From NCBI RefSeq assembly GCF_002368035.1, contig NZ_AP018222.1, positions 6,225,809 to 6,289,808 on the forward strand: a DNA stretch of 64,000 nucleotides. Direction: 5' to 3'. Made by a program: the position numbers and the translations under genes. This document shows, piece by piece, positions 45,986-54,635 of this stretch (positions are counted from its first letter, which is position 1; each line of letters begins with the position of its first letter). Under the pieces are notes generated by a model, which saw nothing but the letters and a program-made list of their open reading frames with translations, had not been told where the DNA came from and ran no database searches. The DNA comes from Nostoc linckia NIES-25. Lineage in GTDB: Bacteria; Cyanobacteriota; Cyanobacteriia; Cyanobacteriales; Nostocaceae.

Positions 45986-47092
45986 TTGTCTTTGTTATTT
46001 GTCAAACAATTTTCAGGGATAATTTTGGCGAATTAGGCGCACAGTTTTGCTACCCTACCAAGGTATTTATATCAACTTGAAAGTGAAACAGTATAAAAGT
46101 GTAAAAGGGAACAGAGAACTTAAAATAAGTATTACGCATATTGCAGTGTAACACTTCACTAACGCCCACGAAGAATTGGAATCTACATTCCAATTAGTAG
46201 AGGACTTAGACTATTTAATTTTGTTAGAAGAAAATAGATTTTTTCTCCCTGTTCCGTTCTTGTTGAAAGCACGCTCTAGACCGTGTTTTCAAACTACTCG
46301 TTTAGTCTCCTAGCTTTTTAGATCCCCCTAAATCCCCCGATAAATTGGGGGACTTTAAGAGATTCTTAGCCCCCTTAAAAAGGGGGACTTTAAGAGATTC
46401 TTAGCCCCCCTTTTTAAGGGGGGTTGGGGGGATCTAAGACTTTGAAAACACGGTCTAGACACAATACTTGTCGGGTTTTGGGGAAAAGGGGAAGAGGAAA
46501 AGGGAAAAAAAAACCTTTTCCCCAACCCCAGTAACCTTTTCCCCAAACCAAATTCTGAGTTCAAAATGCACAAAGCGAGTAGTATTGCGCCTAGACCTTA
46601 TTGTACTGAGTACAATTATTAATTTCTCGATCTGTGACTCTTACAATCCCCGCTCTCGACTCAAAAGTCCTTTGCGATCGCAGTTTTGGGCTAGCTTGAA
46701 ACCAATGTTATGAAATTTTGACATTTTTTGTCTAAAAACCAGATGCTCCTAATCAAAATGTCATAGAATCATAACATTACGATCCCACAAGGGCTGATAA
46801 ATTCGTGGAATAGCCAAAAAATCTACTCAAACCCCTTGATCCCTACATATGCTTAGTGGTTAATATTGACTTAACAAATACAGATCCTCCGATCCCAAAG
46901 AAATGCTAATTTCGGCATAGCTAAAGGAATTGATAGGAAACGACTTCAATTTAAAAACAGACTAAAAACTTAAAAACTGGGCAAAACCAGGAGTCAGGAA
47001 TAAGAAATTCATCTGGAGTGGATGACATTTTATATCGCATTCTTTAACCAGGGAAAATCATTTACCGCTTAAACTACTGGAGGCCAAAATTA
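45986..47092. other. Long repeat-rich gap (1.1 kb)
   Basis: This divergent gap between the kinase and the DUF4912 gene has no credible ORF. It contains the MITE-like element at 46275-46459, and a second copy of the ACAATACTTGTCGGGTTTTG repeat unit at about 46460-46560 that ends GAGTAGTATTG. The last ~350 bases are free of repeats and should hold the DUF4912 promoter. Confidence 0.55.
46275..46459. mobile_element. MITE-like element with 19-bp perfect terminal inverted repeats
   Basis: 185 bp, ends TCTAGACCGTGTTTTCAAA and its exact complement. The interior carries repeated GGGGGACTTTAAGAGATTC units and the GGGGGATCTAAG motif also found inside MITE copy 1. No clear target duplication is seen. 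The terminal repeats differ from the CAATACGG family, so it is a second family sharing an interior type. Confidence 0.75.
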
Positions 47093-48349
47093 ATGGCAAA
47101 AGAACGCCCGCCACTAGAGGAGATGACCTTACGGCAACTACGTAAAGTCGCCAGCGAATATAGCATCTCTCGCTATAGCCGAATGCGTAAATCCCAACTG
47201 CTGGCATCAATTCAAGAAGTCCAGCGCAGCAAAATTTCGCTCAGTCCATCTCGTTCATTGGAGGCACAGGAAACCGTGGAAGCAGCTAAGTTTGAATTAG
47301 GTCAGGAAGATCGAACTGGTGGATCTCTCGCTGATGTTGATGAAGGACTCCCAGATCTGCCTTCTGGTTATGGTGAAAGCCGGATTGTACTTTTACCCCG
47401 CGATCCTCAATGGGCTTACACCTACTGGGATGTTCCCAATGAACACAAAGAAGAACTGCGCCGCCAAGGTGGACAACAGCTGGCACTGCGGATTTATGAC
47501 GTTACCGACATCAATATCGATTTTCAAAGTCCCCATAGCATTCAAGAATATCCCGCTGACGAACTAGCAAGAGAATGGTACTTACCAGTTCCAGTTAGCG
47601 ATCGCGATTATGTCATTGATATTGGCTATCGTGCTACTGATGGTCGTTGGTTGGTACTCGCTCGTTCCGCCAGAGTACACATTCCTCCCGTATATCCTTC
47701 TGACTGGATTGAAGATGTCTTCATCACCGTCAACTTTGAAGAAGATTTACGCAGCACAACTCAATACGAACTCGTTCCACCCGCCAAGAAAGTTGCGACT
47801 GCTGCAAATGGTGTAAATGGTGTAAATGGCGGTAACCCCATCTACGACCAAATCTTTGGCTTAGCCGAATCTGCCGAAGCACAACGCGTTGCTGGTTCTC
47901 TGTTTGGTTCCATGCAACAAGCTGGTTCAGTACGCCACGAACAAGCTATCAGTTCCTACATATTCCCCTCTGGTGTAGGTATGTGGGCAGTTCCCACCAC
48001 ATCTGGTTTAACCATGTCCGGTGTGGGAATGTCGGGTGTAGGCTTCTCAGCTTCTGCGGTACCAGTGCGTCCGCGCAAGTTCTGGTTAATAGCCGATGCT
48101 GAATTGATCGTTTACGGCGCAACCGAACCCGATGCTACCGTAACCATTGGCGGCCGTCCAATTCAACTGAATCCAGATGGTACATTCCGCTTCCAGATGT
48201 CCTTCCAAGATGGTTTAATTGACTATCCAATTGTGGCTGTGGCTGCTGATGGCGAGCAAACTCGCTCAATTCAAATGAAATTCAATCGTGAAACACCATC
48301 CCGGAACACTAACACTAAAGAAGAAGCCGTTCTAGAGTGGTTTTCTTAA
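47093..48349 (+). CDS. DUF4912 protein with Rho-N/SAP-like N terminus
   Basis: This 418-residue protein has an N-terminal helix-extended-helix motif (MTLRQLRKVASEYSISRYSRMRKSQLLASIQEV, residues ~11-43) typical of Rho N-terminal/SAP nucleic-acid binding. A DUF4912 domain follows (~85-230, RIVLLPRDPQWAYTYWDVP). The Gly/Ser-rich linker has MSGVGMSGVGF repeats, and a second beta-rich domain ends it (LIVYGATEPDATVTIGG). Common in cyanobacteria, function unknown. A clear intrinsic terminator follows. Confidence 0.9.
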   Translation: MAKERPPLEEMTLRQLRKVASEYSISRYSRMRKSQLLASIQEVQRSKISLSPSRSLEAQETVEAAKFELGQEDRTGGSLADVDEGLPDLPSGYGESRIVLLPRDPQWAYTYWDVPNEHKEELRRQGGQQLALRIYDVTDINIDFQSPHSIQEYPADELAREWYLPVPVSDRDYVIDIGYRATDGRWLVLARSARVHIPPVYPSDWIEDVFITVNFEEDLRSTTQYELVPPAKKVATAANGVNGVNGGNPIYDQIFGLAESAEAQRVAGSLFGSMQQAGSVRHEQAISSYIFPSGVGMWAVPTTSGLTMSGVGMSGVGFSASAVPVRPRKFWLIADAELIVYGATEPDATVTIGGRPIQLNPDGTFRFQMSFQDGLIDYPIVAVAADGEQTRSIQMKFNRETPSRNTNTKEEAVLEWFS

Positions 48350-48393
48350 GTTTTAGTTCTCAGATTAACTCCAGACTGAAATTTTAAATTATT

Positions 48394-48426
48394 CCCCGCT
48401 ATAGTAATTCTGTAGCGGGTTTTTTG
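48394..48426 (+). terminator. Intrinsic terminator after DUF4912 gene
   Basis: Stem CCCGCTA/TAGCGGG with loop TAGTAATTC is followed by six T. It lies 45 bases after the DUF4912 stop and 8 bases before the next gene's start, so the lipoprotein gene must have weak readthrough or a promoter overlapping the terminator. Confidence 0.85.
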
Positions 48427-48433
48427 TACGATT

Positions 48434-49360
48434 ATGTTTAAAAAAAATTTACTTTTGTTATTTATGGCGATCGCTGCTGCCAGTTTGTTATCAGGCTGTC
48501 AAAAAATTGCAGCTAATTCAGTTCCAAAAGCCTCTAAAATTTGCCCTGGCAAAAATCCTAAATTCAGTATTGATTTTTTTAAAACTAATAATCAAGGGCA
48601 GAAAAATTCCAAAGGTATTAACCACGTAATTATTTTTAATCCTAGAGCGCCAGAATTAGATTTTAAAGTTAATCTTGGTTTATCTCATAAACTCTATGCC
48701 AAAGATACTCAAGGAAAATTACGAAAAGAATATGTAGCAAAACAATTTCGCGAACTCATAGTTGGCGATAATGCTAAATTAAATGGACAGCTACCCATTG
48801 CGGCAATTAACGCCGACTATATAGATACGGTTGATAAACCACAAGGCTTAAATATTTCTCGTGGCGTAGAATATTCAGGAGCGTTTAAAAATAAACGTTC
48901 TTCCTTTGGTATATCAGGAGGTTCGCCCACGCAACGGCAAGCTACTATCCAAGCTGGTAGAAGAAATAGCGAAGTTCTCAATTACAATTTAGTAGGAGGG
49001 AATGGTAGATTTTATCGCCAGGGTAAATTTAAAGATATTTGTCAAGATTTGGGAGAATTTGCTTGTAAAAGTGCAACTAATCGGTCTATGGCAGCTATCA
49101 CTAATCGAGGATATGTAATACTATTAGTAAATGACGCCAAAGCTAATTCCGAGATTGAACTATCTAACATTAATCAAGAATTACTACCAGATAAATTTGA
49201 TAATGTCTTGCAGGGCATTGCTAACAACAACTGCTTGGGTAAGATTCAAGAAGGAATTTTATTTGATGGAGGTATGTCTCCAGGATTATATTACAACCCA
49301 AAAATATATGTAGAAAATTATGGGCCGATTGGCTCGGTTTTTTTGATTTATAAAAAATAA
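48434..49360 (+). CDS. Phosphodiester-glycosidase-like (NAGPA-domain) lipoprotein
   Basis: This 308-residue protein has a signal peptide (KKNLLLLFMAIAAASL) and a lipobox LLSGC near residue 22, so it is probably a periplasmic, membrane-anchored lipoprotein. The NAGPA-like domain shows IAAINADYID near 128, NRSMAAITNRGYVILLV near 215 and EGILFDGGMSPGLYY near 280. Bacterial homologues include phosphodiester alpha-GlcNAcases and wall-polymer enzymes. The substrate here is unknown. It is followed after 31 bases by a conserved hypothetical on the same strand. Confidence 0.85.
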   Translation: MFKKNLLLLFMAIAAASLLSGCQKIAANSVPKASKICPGKNPKFSIDFFKTNNQGQKNSKGINHVIIFNPRAPELDFKVNLGLSHKLYAKDTQGKLRKEYVAKQFRELIVGDNAKLNGQLPIAAINADYIDTVDKPQGLNISRGVEYSGAFKNKRSSFGISGGSPTQRQATIQAGRRNSEVLNYNLVGGNGRFYRQGKFKDICQDLGEFACKSATNRSMAAITNRGYVILLVNDAKANSEIELSNINQELLPDKFDNVLQGIANNNCLGKIQEGILFDGGMSPGLYYNPKIYVENYGPIGSVFLIYKK

Positions 49361-49391
49361 AAAAATTTACAACTTGCTCTAAAAAATAGAT

Positions 49392-49952
49392 ATGAAACCT
49401 GAAGAAATTACGGCTAGCTTAACAGAATTATTTGGCACAAATGTTAGTGCGATAGCTCCTGATTCCTGGGAAGTAAACACTTATAGTTTTCAACTCTTAG
49501 TGCTATTGTCCAAAGATAATACTTGGCTGCGAGTTTTGCTACCAATATTACCATTACAAGAAGCCCAACCTTTTTTGACAGAGTTTTTGTCAGCTAACTT
49601 TGATGAAACTCAGGAAGTGCGGTATGCTTTGCATGATGGGCAAATTTGGGCAGTGTTTCACCATAACATTACCACTTTAGTAAAAGTAGATTTTGAAAGA
49701 GCGATCGCTCGACTAGTTTCTCTACATGAAATAGGTATAGATAATGCCTTCAATCGGTTAGTTGAAACCCGCATCCGCCAAGTTATCAAAGCAGCAAAAC
49801 TGCAAGGACAATCTTTGCAAGCTACCATCCAAAACTTAGAACGCTTTTATGCAGAAGGAATCATGGGCGAAATCGACCAAACCGCCCAAGCGCAAGAACA
49901 AACCCTAGCTGCTTGGCGGCGTCAGTTAGAACGCTTATGGGATGAGGTATAA
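49392..49952 (+). CDS. Conserved hypothetical protein (type-III-chaperone/YbjN-like look)
   Basis: This 186-residue protein has an N-terminal alpha/beta half (SWEVNTYSFQLLVLLSKDNTWLRVLLPILPL and HDGQIWAVFHHNI) reminiscent of secretion-chaperone-like folds. The C-terminal half is helical (ARLVSLHEIGIDNAF to the end, coiled-coil-like). No catalytic motif. The likeness to CesT/YbjN folds is a visual impression only. It may be co-transcribed with the lipoprotein gene upstream. Confidence 0.65.
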   Translation: MKPEEITASLTELFGTNVSAIAPDSWEVNTYSFQLLVLLSKDNTWLRVLLPILPLQEAQPFLTEFLSANFDETQEVRYALHDGQIWAVFHHNITTLVKVDFERAIARLVSLHEIGIDNAFNRLVETRIRQVIKAAKLQGQSLQATIQNLERFYAEGIMGEIDQTAQAQEQTLAAWRRQLERLWDEV

Positions 49953-50180
49953 ATTTGAATAAGAATTCAGAATTCAGGAGTCAGAATTCAGAATTGATGA
50001 AAATTCTACCCATAAAGCGATAGAGTTTTAATAACAAAGAATATTTAATAAGAATTTCGCCCATCGAGGGCCTTAGCCTAGCAGTACAAGTCCGGTTTTC
50101 AAGCAATATTCGCCAAAGAATCGCACAAAATACCTTTCCTGTATTTTGACTCCTGAGTTCTGAATTCTTCTTAATAAATT

Positions 50181-50567
50181 ATGGATATCATTGAAATCCT
50201 CAAAGAAGACTATCAAAGATTCCCAGTCAATCAAACTTATAGCATTTATGCTCCAGATGTTTATTTTCAAGACCCATTGAATAAATTTCGGGGAGTCAAA
50301 CGCTATAAAGTAATGATTAATTTTATTGAAACTTGGTTTTTAAATCCCAAGATGGATTTACATAATATACAACGTTTGGGAAACACAATTAAAACAGAGT
50401 GGACACTCAGTTGGAATACCCCTGTCCCTTGGAAGCCACGCATTTCTATTCCTGGTTGGAGCGAACTAACTCTAAATTCTGATGGTTTAATTGTCTCTCA
50501 TATCGATTATTGGAACTGTTCGCGCCTAGATGTGGTAAAGCAGCATTTTTTATCTTCAAAAAATTAG
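50181..50567 (+). CDS. DUF2358 protein
   Basis: This 128-residue protein begins IIEILKEDYQRFPVNQTYSIYAPDVYFQDP and ends ISHIDYWNCSRLDVVKQHF, the features of DUF2358, a family found in cyanobacteria and plastids with an NTF2-like fold and unknown role. No signal peptide. Preceded by AATTCTGAATTC-type repeats at 49965-50165, followed by a palindromic repeat. Confidence 0.88.
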   Translation: MDIIEILKEDYQRFPVNQTYSIYAPDVYFQDPLNKFRGVKRYKVMINFIETWFLNPKMDLHNIQRLGNTIKTEWTLSWNTPVPWKPRISIPGWSELTLNSDGLIVSHIDYWNCSRLDVVKQHFLSSKN

Positions 50568-50586
50568 ACATCTGGCGAAAACGAAT

Positions 50587-50630
50587 GTAGAGACGTAACA
50601 GTAGAGACGTAGCAGTGCTACGTCTCTACA
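50587..50630. repeat. Palindromic repeat, TAGAGACGT family, with extra half
   Basis: Arms GTAGAGACGTAGCA and complement lie around one G (50601-50629), preceded by a further half copy GTAGAGACGTAACA. Same family as 3834-3860 and 30570-30600. Confidence 0.75.
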
Positions 50631-50664
50631 AGGGTTCTGGAGAACGTATATTTAATTTCACCAG

Positions 50665-50805
50665 ATGTCTATAGCGACTCCAGAAGAAAGGGTGCAAGCC
50701 GCAGAACAAGAAGCTGAGGCACAGAGGGGACTTGTACAGCAGCAAGTGGAAGAACTGAAAGCTACATTGAAGGGATTGGGGGTTGATACTAAACAGTTAG
50801 AGTAG
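50665..50805 (+). pseudogene. C-terminal remnant of a Uma2-family (DUF820) gene
   Basis: This 46-codon reading frame gives RVQAAEQEAEAQRG followed by VEELKATLKGLGVDTKQLE. It matches the coiled C-terminal tail of Uma2-family endonuclease-like proteins, which are very numerous in filamentous cyanobacteria. The nuclease domain is missing, replaced upstream by the palindromic repeat, so this is a fossil of a deleted gene. An intact-looking ATG is present, but a functional peptide is unlikely. Confidence 0.65.
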
Positions 50806-50836
50806 TGCGTCACTACGAAAATTTGTGTTTATAGCA

Positions 50837-50981
50837 CAATACGGTTCAGTTAACGGTATTTAGCTCCGGAAGATCCCCCCAACCCCCCTTAAAAAGGGGG
50901 GCTTAATTCCTTCCTTTTTGGCTTAGTTCCCTCCTTTTTAAGGAGGGTTAGGGAGGATCGAGTCTTAACTGAACTGTATTG
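50837..50981. mobile_element. MITE-like element, copy 3
   Basis: 145 bp, begins CAATACGGTTCAGTTAAC and ends TTAACTGAACTGTATTG. TTTATAGCAC flanks both sides as an apparent target duplication. The interior is the G/C-run inverted repeat type (GATCCCCCCAACCCCCCTT...) shared with copy 1. It lies close to the left edge of the mobile-element region. Confidence 0.8.
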
Positions 50982-51206
50982 GTTTATAGCACATTTCAAG
51001 GAAAGTGAAGTACACCATCTAGTGGTAGCCGGACTGACTCAGAGCCTATTCTGAATTCTGACTCCTGAATTCTGACTCCTGACTTGTGCTGTAAATGTTG
51101 AGTTTAGCGATCGCTCTATTCAACCTACAACTTATGATGAATCCCCGCACGAGTTAAGCATGTGGGCAGGGCTGGCAATCGCTCACGCTCACACTGGAAG
51201 TTGTAG

Positions 51207-51530
51207 TTAGCCGTCGGTGTGCCCACCGCGATCGTTAATTCTGGTACGGATTAAATAAGCTTTCATCTCAGTTAAATCACGTCCCAAGACACGAATCATA
51301 TCTTCCAGGTCTTCAAACCCGTGAGCAATAGCTTCAGAAATTTGAATTTGATTATTTTTGAGATGCTCAAAATCTCGCTGTGCAGCGTACTCTTTCTTGG
51401 CCGCATCAGCAGCTCTTTGATTTGATAATTGTTTGTCAAATTGGATTTTATTAAACCACCAGACAACCCATCCAGAAACGGCACAAACCAAAGATAATAA
51501 TAAACCGGCTACCGTCGGATCGAATTTCAT
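51207..51530 (-). CDS. Small membrane-anchored coiled-coil protein (last gene of structural-like operon)
   Basis: This 107-residue protein has one N-terminal membrane helix (VAGLLLSLVCAVSGWVVWWF, residues ~6-25), followed by a long charged helix (ADAAKKEYAAQRDFEHLKNNQ and FEDLEDMIRVLGRDL). The start at 51530 lies 2 bases after the preceding stop; the longer frame would overlap that gene. Size and topology resemble phage holin/spanin-type or tail-anchored proteins, but this is only a topological likeness. It is the final gene of the eleven-gene operon. Confidence 0.7.
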   Translation of the reverse strand: MKFDPTVAGLLLSLVCAVSGWVVWWFNKIQFDKQLSNQRAADAAKKEYAAQRDFEHLKNNQIQISEAIAHGFEDLEDMIRVLGRDLTEMKAYLIRTRINDRGGHTDG

Positions 51531-51532
51531 AA

Positions 51533-51856
51533 TTAAATAAGTTCTCGGACTAAAGCCTTGCCACCAGTACCTAAAAGTAGTCCGGTATCGTCCCAAATTC
51601 CAGAAACAATACCAGTGTAGCCAAATGGAATTTCGTAATATCCGCCCGCACTGATTCTGTAAGCGAAAACAGTTTTAGAAACGGAATTACCAAAATCAAT
51701 ACACAAAGGAGCATTACTATAATTCCAAATAGTTGCACCTTTACGATTTGAATTATCAGCAAGTATAGTTTGCATTGTGTTGCTAACAGCAACGCTGGTA
51801 GGCGTAGCAACACCACTAGTTGCAGGATTAACAGTAGCGGGATTCCAGAGAGCCAT
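51533..51856 (-). CDS. Operon protein of 107 residues, unknown
   Basis: A beta-rich protein: VAVSNTMQTILADNSNRKGATIWNYS near residue 22, then CIDFGNSVSKT and SAGGYYEIPFGYTGIVSGIWDD. This pattern, a small beta-sandwich with YEIP/GGxYEI strands, is also seen in the next gene upstream (RGGSYEINQNNLYTGKI), so the two look like paralogues. The ATG overlaps the upstream stop by one base (TAATG). I do not recognise the family; a small virion- or fibre-associated protein would fit. Confidence 0.72.
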   Translation of the reverse strand: MALWNPATVNPATSGVATPTSVAVSNTMQTILADNSNRKGATIWNYSNAPLCIDFGNSVSKTVFAYRISAGGYYEIPFGYTGIVSGIWDDTGLLLGTGGKALVRELI

Positions 51857-52179
51857 TAATAGCTACACTCCACAAACGAAATCTTACAATTACTTGCGGC
51901 GACAGCAGAAATCTTCCCAGTGTAGAGATTGTTTTGATTAATCTCATAACTACCACCTCGCGGTTTGATAATAACTCCTTTTTTATTTACTGCGTTGGCT
52001 GACTCTGCCAAAACTAAAGTTATATCAATATTGGAGTTATTCACAAAAATCGCATAACTTCTGTTAGCGTTAGCCTCTAACAAAAGAGTTCCATTAGCAT
52101 TTAAACTCTTTTCATCATTAGTGCATTTATCGAATGGAACAGCAGAACCATTAGATGAATCAGATGGATTATTCAGCAT
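51856..52179 (-). CDS. Operon protein of 107 residues, unknown
   Basis: A beta-rich protein with GTLLLEANANRSYAIFVNNSN near residue 36, then LVLAESANAVNKKGVIIKPRGGSYEI and LYTGKISAVAASNCKISFVE. It resembles the following gene product (NRKGATIWNYSN and GGYYEIPFGYTGIVSGI). The start at 52179 is set by the TAATG overlap with the upstream stop; a frame opening further upstream is excluded. Function unknown. Confidence 0.72.
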   Translation of the reverse strand: MLNNPSDSSNGSAVPFDKCTNDEKSLNANGTLLLEANANRSYAIFVNNSNIDITLVLAESANAVNKKGVIIKPRGGSYEINQNNLYTGKISAVAASNCKISFVECSY

Positions 52180-52544
52180 TAAATTAAAGCCTCTATCTTC
52201 AAATTCCACTGAGCAAAATTTGTCTCAGGAGTAAAAGGCAGGTATCGTGATGCTCGGATAACTTGAGGAGTTCTAATTACGTATCCTTGCTCTCGCAATT
52301 CGTAAGGAACTGGCAAGTCGTAAACTGTGGGGACATCGATTACTTTGATGTAGCAATTGCGTGAAGCGCTGCCATCACTATAAAAAAATCGCAAATATGC
52401 ACCGCTTCTAAACTTCCATTTATTCCAGTCATCCAAGTTTTGAATCGTCGTAGTCAAACGAAAAGTGTCCGCTACGACTTCATCAGGAAAAGACTGCCAT
52501 TGATTAGTGACAATCAATTCCCCAACTAACTCCCAATTAGCCAC
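52179..52544 (-). CDS. Operon protein of 121 residues, unknown (GTG start)
   Basis: The reading frame opens earlier, but a GTG at 52544 overlaps the upstream gene's end (CGTGGCTAA), as with the other junctions in this operon. It gives ~121 residues, the same length as the three preceding products. Sequence: ANWELVGELIVTNQWQSFPDE, then WNKWKFRSGAYLRFFYSDGS, YVIRTPQVIRASRYLPFTP. It is mostly beta with many aromatic residues. No family recognised. It could be a structural protein. Confidence 0.7.
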   Translation of the reverse strand: MANWELVGELIVTNQWQSFPDEVVADTFRLTTTIQNLDDWNKWKFRSGAYLRFFYSDGSASRNCYIKVIDVPTVYDLPVPYELREQGYVIRTPQVIRASRYLPFTPETNFAQWNLKIEALI

Positions 52545-52899
52545 GAGAAACAACGCGCAGGCTAAAGCCAACGCTTTGAATAGTGCCACTGCCACCACCA
52601 GTAATACTATAAGGATCTCCTTTTAGAGCATCCAAAATTGTAGCTAGTTTCGCGCTAGTGCATAGTAATTTCAATCGGCTAGGTCTACCAGCACTTGTCC
52701 TAGTAATAGCGGTTACCCTTCTAAGAATTCCTTTTCTTAAAAGGTTCTTCACCGGATACTCTGGTAAATCTTGATCGGCGTCTGCGGCGACTGCGATTCC
52801 CGTTTCTGTTGCAATTGTCCCATCATACAAGCCAGCCGGGGCACGAAAAGCATATTTAAGTGTACCAACAGTCGCAACGAATTTGTCTAACTTTGCCAT
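52537..52899 (-). CDS. ~120-residue operon paralogue 3, unknown
   Basis: 120 residues. Shares with the product of 52901-53263 an N-terminal AFRAPAGLY (there YFKSTAGLY), central PVKNLLRKGILRRV (there TVKNLLREGLLIRI), LKLLC (there LELLC), and the end SITGGGSGTIQS...VVSRG (there SITGGASGQIKS...QISRG). They are clear tandem paralogues. The repeated small beta-type protein suggests multi-copy subunits of an assembly. One base separates it from the upstream gene. Confidence 0.75.
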   Translation of the reverse strand: MAKLDKFVATVGTLKYAFRAPAGLYDGTIATETGIAVAADADQDLPEYPVKNLLRKGILRRVTAITRTSAGRPSRLKLLCTSAKLATILDALKGDPYSITGGGSGTIQSVGFSLRVVSRG

Positions 52900-52900
52900 T

Positions 52901-53263
52901 TCATCCTCTAGAAATTTGTTTTAGTCGTTGATTTAACGATTTAATTTGACCAGAAGCGCCACCAGTAATAGAGAAGCTTTTATTTAGTGCGGTATCTAAA
53001 ATTTGTGGAAAGACTAATTTATTACAAAGCAACTCTAAGCTTCTTCTTTTAGTACCTACTAAAACAGTTGCCCCAATACGAATTAATAAACCTTCTCGTA
53101 AAAGGTTTTTAACCGTGACTTCTGGTTGGTCTAGCTCATTGTCTGATGCCGGATAAATGCCAGTAACACCACTACCAATACTTTGATAAAGTCCGGCTGT
53201 TGACTTGAAATAGAACTTATCAAGGTCAACATTAGTAATGAAGTACTTCTGAAGTTTGGGCAT
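52901..53263 (-). CDS. ~120-residue operon paralogue 2, unknown
   Basis: 120 residues. Starts MPKLQKYFITNVDLDKFYF, with the shared elements TAGLY, KNLLREGLLIRI, KRRSLELLC, SITGGASGQIKS and C-terminal SRG. Close to the next gene's product and more distantly like the 119-residue product before it. No enzyme motif. It starts 3 bases after the upstream stop. Likely a structural subunit by context only. Confidence 0.75.
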   Translation of the reverse strand: MPKLQKYFITNVDLDKFYFKSTAGLYQSIGSGVTGIYPASDNELDQPEVTVKNLLREGLLIRIGATVLVGTKRRSLELLCNKLVFPQILDTALNKSFSITGGASGQIKSLNQRLKQISRG

Positions 53264-53266
53264 AAA

Positions 53267-53626
53267 TTACCCAAGTTGAATATTTGTCGGGTAGTAAGCT
53301 GTTTTAACTTTGAAATTATTGAAAGTTGAACCGACTAAAGATGCACGAGCTTGCATAGCTTTGTCGCCTGCAACAATTAATGTTGCTGTTTTCCGCCTCG
53401 TATTCGCACCAATATATGAGATTTTTATTTTGCGAATTAATCCATCGGCTACTGCGCGGCCAACAGTTGTAGAGGGAACGCCTGCTGGTGGGTCACCTGT
53501 GAGCTTAACAACACCTAATGCAGCACCAAACGAGCTATAAACATCTGGCAGAACCAATAAAACCCTATTTTCTCCCGTACCAACCACGTGAGGTACATTT
53601 TCAACTCCTGCAATTCTTGAAGCCAT
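53267..53626 (-). CDS. ~120-residue operon paralogue 1 (divergent), unknown
   Basis: 119 residues. Contains VGRAVADGLIRKIKISYIGANTRRKTATLIVAGDKA, matching in position and pattern the KNLLR-G-L-RI and R-LC segments of the two following products, so it is probably a distant member of the same set. Preceded by the only real gap in the operon (127 bases, with two small hairpins), where an internal promoter or processing site may lie. Confidence 0.72.
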   Translation of the reverse strand: MASRIAGVENVPHVVGTGENRVLLVLPDVYSSFGAALGVVKLTGDPPAGVPSTTVGRAVADGLIRKIKISYIGANTRRKTATLIVAGDKAMQARASLVGSTFNNFKVKTAYYPTNIQLG

Positions 53627-53650
53627 AAGCTTATTTCAGGTTTCTTGTAA

Positions 53651-53718
53651 TTATTGACTGATCAATAACTAGCACTGCTTGGAGATGGTTCCGTATTCTG
53701 GAAATGTTATACATTTCC
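53651..53718. repeat. Two perfect small hairpins in the operon's only gap
   Basis: TTATTGA-CTGA-TCAATAA (53651-53668) and GGAAATGT-TAT-ACATTTCC (53700-53718). All other junctions in this operon are within 6 bases or overlap, so these hairpins mark a control, processing or past rearrangement site. Confidence 0.6.
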
Positions 53719-53753
53719 CTATGTCCTGGAACATCAAAATTAAATTAAGTAAT

Positions 53754-54629
53754 TTACGGTAGAAGGGGTGTATGTTTAAAAGTGGTATCTATCAGAAAAA
53801 TTGGGGATACAGAACCCCCAAAGGAAACATAAGCATATCTAAATCTCAAGTTGACTACTGGTCTATATACAGCTTGTTTATATTGTTTACCTAAGACAGT
53901 ATCAGTCAAAGTTGAAGATTGTGTGGTGCTGTCTTTTTCTGGCGTAACGACGTTAATTTTATTGATATCAAACGGTCGGTCGATTGCATTGCATAACTTT
54001 TGATAAAGGCTAATTGCTTCAGGCTTAGAATTAACTAACCAGCGTCCACCCCTGGGAAAACCGTTAACTGGATCGGTGTAGCTTACTGCGACTTTTCCAG
54101 CAGTGTATACAATACCTTTGTTGCCCTCTACAAACTGAGTTTTAAGTTCTCTCGCTATCTCTAATAAATTAGCTTTTGTGATGGCTGGCATGGCTTGTCC
54201 CGCTTTAGAAGCATAACTGGTTAGTCTGCATGATTTTTCATGGTCTAGACGCTTACCATTTACGGGTACAGCTTGAGAATCTTGGGAAAAATATAAAAAT
54301 AATTGAGGATGCCCAGAAACGGGCAAAGCAGTATCAAGACTGCTGCCGTAAAATATAGCTAAATTCTTTCTGGCATATCCTAACAAATCAAACAATAAAT
54401 GATGCCTTAAATTCATCATTAATTGATTGTCGTTGTCTGTCATCGTGCAGGCAACGCGTAGGGCGCTTCTTGACGAAGCGATGTTGGGTTTCCAATCATC
54501 ACCAAGGTCACTGAAATAGCGTTTTACTAGTGCATTGTGCTGAGGAATGTAGATTTTTTGTAAATGTTCAAAAGGGTCAAAATTATCAGGTAACTTGTCC
54601 TCTGGCGGTTGTGCTGGGGTAATTACCAT
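53754..54629 (-). CDS. Operon protein of 291 residues, unknown
   Basis: Contains FDPFEHLQKIYIPQHNALVKRYFSDLGDDW near residue 18, SRSALRVACTMTDNDNQLMMNLRHHLLFDLL near 53, HPQLFLYFSQDS near 107, and a beta-rich end VNLRFRYAYVSFGGSVSPIFLI. The layout (helical N-terminal, beta C-terminal) has no family I recognise. It lies 6 bases after the collagen-like gene. It could be a second structural or assembly protein. Confidence 0.72.
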   Translation of the reverse strand: MVITPAQPPEDKLPDNFDPFEHLQKIYIPQHNALVKRYFSDLGDDWKPNIASSRSALRVACTMTDNDNQLMMNLRHHLLFDLLGYARKNLAIFYGSSLDTALPVSGHPQLFLYFSQDSQAVPVNGKRLDHEKSCRLTSYASKAGQAMPAITKANLLEIARELKTQFVEGNKGIVYTAGKVAVSYTDPVNGFPRGGRWLVNSKPEAISLYQKLCNAIDRPFDINKINVVTPEKDSTTQSSTLTDTVLGKQYKQAVYRPVVNLRFRYAYVSFGGSVSPIFLIDTTFKHTPLLP

Positions 54630-54635
54630 GTTTAT

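Noticed and set aside
51207..51530. Calling this gene a holin or spanin
   Set aside because: Only topology (one helix plus coil) supports it; no lysin or second lysis gene is nearby.
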